A stretch of DNA of 64,000 bases from Sphagnum magellanicum. Taxonomy: Eukaryota; Streptophyta; Sphagnopsida; Sphagnales; Sphagnaceae. A model generated the notes under the pieces. It made no database searches and was not told where the DNA came from. It saw only the letters and a program-made list of their open reading frames with translations. The DNA is taken from assembly GCA_021904315.1 (NCBI GenBank), contig CM038915.1, positions 15,562,001-15,626,000 on the forward strand. The letters are read 5' to 3'. Below are positions 55,569-64,000 of this stretch, piece after piece (positions within the stretch are counted from its first letter, which is position 1; every line of letters begins with the position of its first letter). The translations under genes were made by a program, and so were the position numbers.

Positions 55569-56999
55569 TCATCATTATTACTAGCGTACTTCACCCTATT
55601 ATTATTGTGCACATATAACAACACGTTTTTTAATATAATTCAATTCTCATGATATAAAAAATTTATTTCTTGCTACCTGAAATTTGGCATATTGCACCTA
55701 TCCATGTTGGCCAGGAAACCCAGTTTCCAGGATGTGCCAAAAATGTGATTCAAACATGAAAATAACCAATTTTCACCATGTGCTGATTAAATATGATTCC
55801 TATATGAAAATAAGTACCCAATTTTCAAGATGTGCGACTATGATCCCCCAGTATGTGGAAACTTGTGCTCTAGAACTAATTGATATGATTTTAGTTCACC
55901 ATTTTCCATTTACCCCATGATTGTAGTGTGCACTCTTCCCTCCACACCTCATGGCACAGAAAAATCACTATTACTGCAAACACTTTTAAGTCCCTACCAT
56001 TGCACCACATTTAGGTGCTCAACATTACTATTTCTCATTCATTTACCAGAACTCCCAAGTGACTACTTAGTGATTTTGTTTTCAAGAGGTAGTCTTTGCA
56101 TGACAAACAATGTGTCACAAACAGGCTGCCACTGGCAATAGATAAGATGTTGTACATGGGCATATATATATATATATTTATTTATTTAATTGTGTGATTT
56201 ATTTGCATGTGTTTATGTGTATGTGCATATATATGTTTATAAATGTGTAATAACTCCTGACCTTATTTGAGTGACATATCATAAATACGTCACTCAGCCC
56301 AAGGCAGCCTGGCACAGATTCCTACACATGGGCAGGCGCATTAGAAATCTGCACCTTCGAAACATGCCAGGTTTCAGGATCATGTTTCAAATCCCCCCTT
56401 ACAAATTGTGTTGCACCTTCATACCTCTCTAACTTTATGCCTTTTGGTTTACATCCTGAACAATGTAACCTAGTCCTTCAAACTCGATGTTCAAAACAGC
56501 AAACTTAAAGTCCCAAAACTTAAAGTCTCGAAACTTGACGTCAAATTGTGAGGTTCGACCCTAAGCCCCAAACATGAGCCCAAAACTTCACCCCTGAAAG
56601 TAGTCTTGGAACTCAAAACCTAAACCCAATAAGCCAAGACCTCCCAATATGTGAAGGCATCAAAAGACCAAAAAAGACAAAACTTGCAAGAACTCGAAAC
56701 ATCAGCAAAACATAGCTTAAATGAAGGGTTTAACATTGTCATAATTGAAATATTCAAGTTTCAAAAAATGTGTATCAAATGCACGATGAGTCAAACATTA
56801 GTAACATATCATTTGAATAGTCTAATTTGGAAAGAATATTAAATCTAAATTTGTAATAAATAAAAAAATAGCTTGAATAATAATATAGATTGGGGATGAC
56901 CATATATGGTTTATTTAATATGGCTAGTACACCCCAGAATTTATAACATTGGTAAAAGGCCTAAAATTCAAAAATTCACAATCTATTTCCGCCTACTTT
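55569..56999. other. 3' region of the polyketide synthase and intergenic DNA
   Basis: The 3' UTR probably covers the first 100-200 bases. A short TA run lies at about 56164-56178. Duplicated phrases CCAATTTTCA..ATGTGC occur at 55767 and 55809, and GAAACATG-type words at 56340-56390. No gene. Confidence 0.45.
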
Positions 57000-58300
57000 T
57001 ACTTTTTGACCAAGGATCATCAATTGACATACTTTAACATGCTTGTGCCCTTGGATGAAATGGTAATGAAAGCTCAAACCTAGAATCCATTGCATGAAGA
57101 TTGAAAGGCCAAATCCTCGTTGTAAGAAAATTAACCTTTATATTGTGAGGAATAAAAGTTCATTTTAATGCTAAGGAAACCCATTGAGCAAGGTCTTCCT
57201 TTTCTGTAGGTTTGTGGTTGTTTGCCAACCCCCAAACATCTCGATATTTCTTCAATTTTTTTAAAAATGGTTTAAAATAGATAACATCCAATGGTTAAAG
57301 GGCATGGCTTGTGTGAGCTAGCAAAGTGAGCATGTCTAGCCCTAGAACTTAGGCTTCACATACTATTTCCAATGTCACATGGAATCCATGCCTTTGTAAA
57401 TTGAGTAGATGTTGATTGTTGGGTGTTATATTACCAATTGATTGAACAAAATGTGAAATCCAAGCATGAAATCTTTTTTTGGTCATCCATGTTTTGTGTT
57501 GCATAATCATAGTGCCCCTATATCACATTTTAAATGCAAATACGCATGTAACGGCGGCCTTTGAAAATGTAAAAGCTAGGACTGTATGGTCTAGCTACAT
57601 TGACACATGCAAGGATTGACATCCACTCACATGCTTTTAGAATTAACCCATACACATAATGTGAGCCTTTTTTTGCAAAAACCTTTCCTCCACCATTATG
57701 ACCATCTTGGACACTAGATTCATCACAATTCCATATGTGATTTCGAACATAATTGTATTTTTCATACAATTGTTGCAAGGTTTTGTAGAATGAAGCACAA
57801 TTGTCATGGTTCAAGGCTTTTGCACGACTAACCTCAAGTCCTTGGACCATGTGCAATGATAGATTTGGATGTTTTTTCTTGAACCAACGCCACCAACATG
57901 CACCAAGAATGTCATTAGTGAATGGAGTAGTCCATTCTCACACTATTTCAACAACTTTGAATTTTAATTGCTAAATGCTACTTGTGCATGACCGATTTCC
58001 TACATTTTGAAAACCAAATTCACAATTTCTTCTTCCTCAAATTTTGAAATAATGTTTGTTGAATTAGTTTTTTGCTTTTCAATTTGCCATTGAAACATTC
58101 TCTCAAATGAAAGAGGAATGCCATAGGACCTTGCATGCACATTGATTGGAGTTCAAAACTTTGTAGCATCCATGGCAACATGAAAAGCTTTATTAGTCCA
58201 TTGAACCCTTCCTTGTTGCCCTCCTTTCTTTGCATTTGTTGCCTTTGGGTTGTCTAGAAATAGAAGATCAAGGATGAGGTGAGAAATGGGTTGTGAATAG
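57000..58300 (-). mobile_element. pogo/Tigger-like transposase remnant
   Basis: Minus strand, in order. 58235-58020 has QWQIEKQKTNSTNIISKFEE, the start of the DNA-binding part. 57880-57856 leads into 57856-57530, with GLEVSRAKALNHDN, HIWNCDESSVQDGHNGGGKV (first catalytic Asp in an N-x-DE motif), VFAKKGSHYVYGLILKACEW and SFYIFKGRR. Near 57330-57245 is LTLLAHTSHAL, a stop, then PLDVIYFKPF, the diagnostic SHxLQPLDV block of pogo/Tigger and CENP-B-like transposases. Stops and shifts mean it is inactive. Confidence 0.75.
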
Positions 58301-59790
58301 GATTAAAACATTTCATTTGTTTGATTTTCAAATTATTTTTGGAGGGAAAAGGTTTAGGATGTAGTTCTGGAATTTAATGAAGATTGGGAGATTGTTTTGT
58401 TTTGACACAAATATATGGACTTCAAATCTTTGTACATCCATGCAAAAACATCCTTGTACTTTCAAAGAAGTTCCTCCAACTCCAACACCTTTTCTAGTTG
58501 TAACTTAGAATTCACCTTCACCATCTATGGTTATTCTTAACACCCCATATTAAGTTTTTTAAATTGTTGTGCTTCTAGTAATATCTAGTCGATTATATGC
58601 AACTCTTGAGCCTTGACCTTTGCTAGGGTTTCATCTATTTGGACATTCTTGGCTAGAGTTTGTAACACATTTCTAAATACCCATTTTCTTTTAGAGAAAC
58701 TACTAGTTCATATCTATGTGCAATTTCTCTTTCTACTAAAAACAAATTATGTACTACTTAGTTTTGTACTATGATTCTTGATTTTAGTACTTCTATGGTT
58801 GGACTTTATGATTCCTATAGATTGAAATGCATCTGGTAGACTAATGGTGCCTATGGAAAACAATTATAGTTCAATAGCAAATATGATATCATCCTCATTA
58901 GTGATACCATTTTGGTAATTGTAGCATAACAACACTTTTGGTGTTTTCACCTTTGTTCCCAAGTGCTTAGTCACTTGTAGATGCAAGCTATGGTGGCTCA
59001 TTTTTTGCATCCTTATGGACCTTCTATATAGTTTATTATATTCAAATGCCACAAATGCATTGTAAAATCGTTAATTTGACAAAAATATTTTTGGATTAAG
59101 ATTGTCAACTTCCATAAAATATTTATTAGGGGGTGAAATTCAATAAACATACATCAATTGTATAGTAATAGACTTTTAAAGTGGACATATGGACTATAAT
59201 CTAGGTTCTACATTAGCATTCAAATGCATTTTTTATTGTGATTTCATCTCAATATTTTTTATAAGGACTCAATATATGATACATGATGGAAAAACAAATA
59301 TGGATTGAAAAAAATTACAACAAAAATTTTAACCAACAAATAATTATGGACTTTTGAATGAACAAATTTCAAAAGTCCCAATTTTGGTAATTTTTTATTG
59401 GATTGATATATTTTTTCCCTTAACATGTGTAATAAAGAGTTTTCTAGATGGGCAACCTTTCATATGGACTTTATTAATTGATTAATCACCACATATAGGG
59501 CCCATTCAACATTTGTTTTAACGTTTTTTTCCATTGTAATGTTAATTTTTCCATTTATATGGACTTTTGGGACTCTTGTCTTTTTTGAACCACCATAACT
59601 TGCATCTACCCACCACTATGGTTTTGATTGTTCCATTCACTTGAATGGTCACTATTGTCATGCATGTACATGGCCTCATACATGATGGCCAGTTACGGGC
59701 ATGCCCATCATGCCTTGTAAGGTTAATGTGCATTTTTAGGGTTAATGTACGGTCTTAGGTGACTGTACGCTATTAGGTACTTAGGGTTTC
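58301..59790. other. Intergenic; the right part may be the U3 of a retrotransposon LTR
   Basis: No gene. The sequence from about 59500 on leads into a promoter-like motif at 59807 and may be LTR U3. The LTR boundary cannot be set because the other LTR is outside the window. Confidence 0.35.
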
Positions 59791-59806
59791 AGTTTGTTGG
59801 CGATTG

Positions 59807-59814
59807 TATAAAAG
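59807..59814 (+). promoter_or_regulatory. TATA box of the putative retrotransposon LTR
   Basis: TATAAAAG is followed by a pyrimidine-rich stretch and lies about 1.4 kb upstream of the gag reading frame, as expected for an LTR promoter. Confidence 0.5.
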
Positions 59815-60041
59815 GTCAAGCCCTTCTTTTCTTTTTTTAGTTTTTTTAGAATTCTTTAATCAAAAGAATTTCCTCCATAGTCAGATTGGATTTTTAAATG
59901 TTCACGGCAACCATTGCACGACCACCGTCTACATACAATACATGTTCATTCCTTCTTTGCAATTCAATTTTAGAAAAACTATATTATCTGTTGCTTCATG
60001 TTGAAAGTGACAGATTTTTTGTGCCTTTGAGTTTTTGAATT

Positions 60042-60101
60042 GTTGCTACTAGTGTTGTTGCTACTAGTGTTATTACTGCTAGTGTAGTTGTTGCTAGTGT
60101 T
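60042..60101. repeat. 15-bp tandem repeat, four units
   Basis: GTTGCTACTAGTGTT occurs twice exactly (60042 and 60057), followed by two diverged units (60072 and 60087). It is the first of three arrays in the putative retroelement leader. Confidence 0.9.
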
Positions 60102-60211
60102 GATATTGTCAGAGGGAGCATAAGTTGATGTTAGTGTTGCTGCTGGTGTTGTTGTTACTGAAGGGAGCTTGCGTTGTTACGTTTCTACCAAGTAAAGATA
60201 ATGCAATGTCA

Positions 60212-60477
60212 GCCATCGTTGGAGTGCCATGTGTTGCAGCATAGCGTTGGCCATCATTGGAGTGCCATGTGCTGCAGCATAGCGTTGGCCATCGTTGGAG
60301 TGCCATGTGCTGCAGCATAGCGTTGGCCATCGTTGGAGTGCCATGTGCTGCAGCATAGCGTTGGCCATCGTTGGAATGCCATGTGCTGCAGCATAACGTT
60401 GGCCATCGTTGGAGTGCCATGTGTTGCAGCATAGCGTCAGCCATCGTTGGACTACTACGAGCTGTAGCGCAGTGTTG
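60212..60477. repeat. 38-bp tandem repeat, seven units
   Basis: Units begin at 60212, 60250, 60288, 60326, 60364, 60402 and 60440, exactly 38 bp each. The core is GCCATCGTTGGAGTGCCATG then TGCTGCAGCATAGCGTTG. The seventh is diverged and the phrase starts again at 60478. Because 38 is not a multiple of three, all three frames stay open across it and the apparent 38-residue protein repeat is a by-product. Confidence 0.97.
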
Positions 60478-60527
60478 GCCATCGTCGTAGCGCCCGCCAT
60501 CGGTATAGCCCAACAAGTTGTAGTGAT

Positions 60528-60783
60528 GTTCAACCTCTGTTCGTTCGACTTTTGTTGGACATTTATTGGACATTTGTTCGACCTCTGTCGGACTTTTGTC
60601 AAACGTCCATCAGACTTTTGTTGAACATCCGTTGGACTTTTGTTCGACTTCCATCCGATATCCATTTGAGTTCTATGTAACTTTCATTTTGCATTGTGCA
60701 TCTTGCCGTTCTATCATCCTACCTTTCTGTTCGACATCCATTTGACTTCCATCCGACCTCCATCTGACGTCTATTTGTTGTTG
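60528..60783. repeat. 11-bp tandem repeat, two blocks
   Basis: Twelve consecutive 11-bp units run from 60543 to 60674 (consensus GTTCGACTTTT or ATCCGACATCC), with one more unit at 60528 offset by four bases. After 54 bp, four to five further units run from 60729 to 60783. The unit order alternates TTTT-ending and TCC-ending variants. Confidence 0.9.
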
Positions 60784-61189
60784 GTCATTCCCAATGACAC
60801 ACCATATTTTTGAAATTGTACGTTGTGTTAAAATTTTACAGTTAGTGCTTTGTATTGTTACAAAATTTTGGGGCATGGGACAACACCATGTCCTTGGATG
60901 ATGAGAGCACTACCGCTCAGCTAGAACCTAGGTATTAGCTACGAAGTAACACACAATCTTTTGAGCTAATTTTTTTAAGCTCACGATCTTCACAACAGTA
61001 CTATCAAACATTCATAACACCATCATCATCCAGTACAACTCCTACCAAAAATTCAAGTTTAGGTTACACTACATCGACGGTGTATCAAAGTCCATTTGGA
61101 GGGGTTAATAAATGGGGTACGCCTGCTGTCACACCTGCTTTCACATCATCACCTATATTTTACTGCAAGTCGTGACTTCTACACCCATA
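60784..61189. other. Leader between the repeat arrays and gag
   Basis: TTGTTACAAAATTTTGGGGC at about 60857-60876 recalls the junction of LTR end and primer-binding site in Ty3/gypsy elements, but does not match a tRNA 3' end well. No coding region until about 61190. Confidence 0.35.
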
Positions 61190-64000
61190 TATACCATGGA
61201 GGTCAATAGTTCTTCTGGGAAAATTGAGAAGTTTCGCAGAAGGCTAGGTACTATTTTTTTTGAGGGAGTTCAAGGCAACTTTCTCAGCTATGGTTTGTGA
61301 GTTGGAGCTCAAGTATAGCGCTAATTACACTGAGGTGTTCACATTCAAACAACTGGCCTGTTATGTGCACTATGACACATTGGATGTCTACAAATAACAT
61401 TCTTTGAGGATTTTGGGTGTCACCCAAATCCCCAACCCAACTTATGCCACAGCCATTGCCACTGCCTTTCAAGCTATATTATAAGCTGCCAGTGCACATC
61501 ATGGGACTATGCCCAATAATCTAGATTCGATACCTACTTCAGTAAACCTTTCTCCTCAACAACTCATTGCTGCTACCACAAACATTCCTCCCACCATCGA
61601 TGCACTAGCTTTTGTTGATTTAGTGGGAGAATTCTTGCGAGTTCTTGAGCTGGAATTTCCGATGAAGAGTTCTAAAAAAATTATGCAGCTCACCACCTTC
61701 TTTTGGTAGAAAGATGAAACCCTCAAAATGGTTTATAAGAGGCTTCTCAAGCTTAAAGAGGATATTCAAAGCATCACAGACCTGGAAGCTGCCCATCGGT
61801 ATCTTCATTCATTAGAAGGTACTCTGACACTCCATGCGCAGGTTTTACAACGAGTTTTTGCAAAATTTAGAGACTCGTACACTTTGTTAGATGTGTACAA
61901 CATTTCTAAAAAGCTGGAACTAGTTCATGCAAACTATGAGGTTAGTACTATGAGGCTTCCTTCACATTCAAGGCCTCAGCCTCCACCAGCTGCGCCAACC
62001 AAATCATCACATTCTTCTTCAAGGGCTAAAGTAGTGCACTCGGCTACACCCATCCTATTGTGGCAATCCTACCCACAAAGCTAGTGAGTGCAACATTCCT
62101 TCTAAGGATCTCTTTTGTGATTACTATGGGAAAGAGGGACATTAGGAAGTTGTTTGTTTTGCCAAGTTCTTGGAAAGGAAGCAACTTCAATTACTACGGC
62201 AAAATCTGTCAACATCTTTTGTTGTCCCTCAACCAAAAACCAAGGCACCTAAACCTTCCACTCAAGCTTTCCCCACCAAGGGTAATTCTAGAAAGAATAC
62301 TAAGAAGAAGGAACACAATGCTGACAAGAAGAAGGTGTTTCAAGCCCATGCCATTCAAGTTCAGACTTTGCAAAATGAACTCGAATCATTGAGGACCCAA
62401 CTTGCTAATCTAAAAGGCAAGTCTTTCTAACCAACTAATCATGCCCAACTTGTATAAGGTTCAGGATCACGGGAGGGACCTCCTAGGTCATTCTATTGCC
62501 TCCCACACGATGCCATGGTTGGGGAATATGTTCTTTCCAGTGCACACAATTCTAATCTCACTCTAAGATTTGCTATTTCTTTTTGCCTTTCCTATGTCGT
62601 GGCACAAGAGGCTAGTGTGGCACCCAAAGTTTCTACCACTAGGCAGGTGATTCAGACTAATGGATTCGCATCTGGTTTAAGTCCTATTACCAGGGCTAGA
62701 GGAGTTCGAGCAATCATGCCACAATTTTTTCGTCCTCTCAACATGGAAGAAGATTGCACCTTGTTGGTGAGGGGGGAGGAGACTACTACACCACAAGTTG
62801 TTAGAGCATCAAATTCTCGTGTCTTAGGAGTACATGTACATCAAGAAAACATACAATTTTCCATTGATCAGCTTATGAAGTGCTAACTTCAAATACGTGA
62901 AGTGGCGCAAAAGCTTGTGAGTACACTGTTGTTTAGTTTTCAAAATTTGAAGCTAAGCACCAGGGACATAATTACAGTATGAAGGGATACCTTGAACATT
63001 ACATCAGGTCTTTTACCAATCCCTGATCCACATGCTACAAGGGTCCCATCCAACACCCTGGAGAGACACTTGATTGGTTCATGTGTTGCAGATGGCATTC
63101 GTAATTTGGTCATTAGTTCTAGCATGGCTAAACTAATGGGCTTTCCTACCTCTAATTCTACATTCACATATAAAAAAGGAGTTAAGAACACCTCAATTGT
63201 GGATTTGTTACTTAGCAAAGGCGTTGTGCATAGCCATTCTCCTCACAAAGTTTCTCATTCATTTCCAAAGGTGGTGCCTAATGAAAAAACTTCCATCACC
63301 ACTGGAGTTGCCATTATCGACAATACTAATTCAACAATCCACGTGGGAGAACATACACCCAGGGTGGTACTTCTTGATATAGGTGCCCAACCAATGATTC
63401 TTGGAGTTCAAATTGTTAAGAAGATGGGCATGCTCAACTCCAAACTACAGAAATCTATGTGACAAATTTGCACCATTAGTGGGAGCGTAGAGGAAGTACT
63501 TGGGGAGAACTCAGATTTGATTGCACTTAATTTCAATAAAGGTACAGATTGGGAGTTTTGCCTACATATCAGATGTTTAATCACTAATGCCACTAGTTAC
63601 GATGTGCTCATTGGGCAAAAGGCCTTATTTCCACCAGGTTTCACAATTAACAACTAGTTCGAGCATGTGTACTATCGAGTGGATTGGGAGATTGATGGCC
63701 ACTACCTGGGATACATACCCCTTGATTTACATGGGAACCTTAATCCTATGGCTCACCATTATATGTTCAAGGAAGCACACATAATTTCCTACATTCAACA
63801 AGCTAGCCACGAGTGAATAGAAAGAGATGAGGAGGAGATAACTTACGCTCAAGCTACTGAAAGCTTGAAGATGGTTCCTATTAACATTCAACACGGACCA
63901 AAGGTTTTACAAAGGTTCAAAGTAACCCACGAGCCCTTGGTCAAAGCTCCATCTAATTTTGAGAACATGGAAAGCCATGGGGAATCGATTAAGCCAGTAC
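61190..64000 (+). mobile_element. Degenerate Ty3/gypsy-like retrotransposon: gag and protease, truncated by the window end
   Basis: The gag capsid-like part starts near 61190 (GKIEKFRRRLGTIFFEGVQG) with several stops. It is clear at 61509-62084 (LVGEFLRVLELEFPMKSSKK, a TAG at 61707, then YKRLLKLKEDIQSITDLEAA). After a frameshift near 62055 come two zinc-knuckle-like motifs, CGNPTHKASEC (first Cys lost) and CDYYGKEGH followed by a TAG at 62143 (second Cys is Tyr). A Lys-rich tail with a coiled coil ends at 62430. The protease region (62992-63462) has VVLLDIGAQPMILG, a retropepsin-type site in which the usual Thr after Asp is Ile. More frame follows with stops to 64000. Reverse transcriptase and integrase would lie beyond the window. 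Inactive. Confidence 0.75.

Noticed and set aside
60109-60665. Repetitive minus-strand proteins of about 154-162 residues
   Set aside because: They are translations of the 38-bp array, whose period rotates through all three frames. No start context or conserved flank supports a gene.
1-64000. CRISPR-like array in any of the tandem repeats
   Set aside because: Arrays are head-to-tail without unique spacers and the window is clearly plant nuclear DNA.

Overview
This is nuclear DNA of a land plant with a large, repeat-filled, AT-rich genome. Only four genes look intact, all on the + strand. They are an HRD3A/SEL1L-type ER-quality-control protein (1364-4640, 8 exons), an ADP-glucose phosphorylase of the GalT family (7036-9634, 4 exons), a YCF20-like chloroplast membrane protein (13350-14423, 2 exons) and a type III polyketide synthase of the chalcone-synthase superfamily (53544-55568, 2 exons). 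The gene set, the GA/CT microsatellites in untranslated regions and the large decayed transposon load suggest a seed-free plant, with a large-genome fern as my best guess. This is inference; a lycophyte or bryophyte is not excluded.

Layout. 1-14.5 kb is a small gene island: HRD3A, a GA-rich spacer, the phosphorylase with a 76-bp minisatellite just upstream, two repeat arrays, then the YCF20-like gene. 14.5-53.4 kb has no gene I would call functional. It holds decayed transposons: two hAT-like copies in opposite orientation, a DDE element of a family I cannot name, and a two-ORF PIF/Harbinger element split by an insertion. It also holds fragments of unrecognised ORFs and many tandem arrays (27, about 57, about 94, about 100 and about 162 bp periods). 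53.4-55.6 kb is the polyketide synthase, a GC-richer island with its own TATA box. 57-58.3 kb is a pogo/Tigger-like transposase remnant. From about 59.8 kb to the window end is the 5' part of a degenerate Ty3/gypsy-like retrotransposon: a promoter-like region, a leader with three successive tandem arrays (15, 38 and 11 bp), then gag and protease. The element runs off the right edge.

The four genes do not form a pathway. HRD3A acts in ER-associated degradation, the phosphorylase in nucleotide-sugar/starch-related metabolism, the YCF20-like protein in the plastid and the polyketide synthase in specialised metabolism or wall polymers. Points most worth a second look: two ghost copies of exon 2 inside intron 1 of the phosphorylase; the altered active-site pocket of the polyketide synthase; the three-array leader of the retroelement; the unassigned DDE transposon with satellite arrays beside it; and premature stops in the transposons that are compatible with C-to-T decay.

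All exon joins were made by eye from GT/AG sites, reading frame and family resemblance; no alignment was run.
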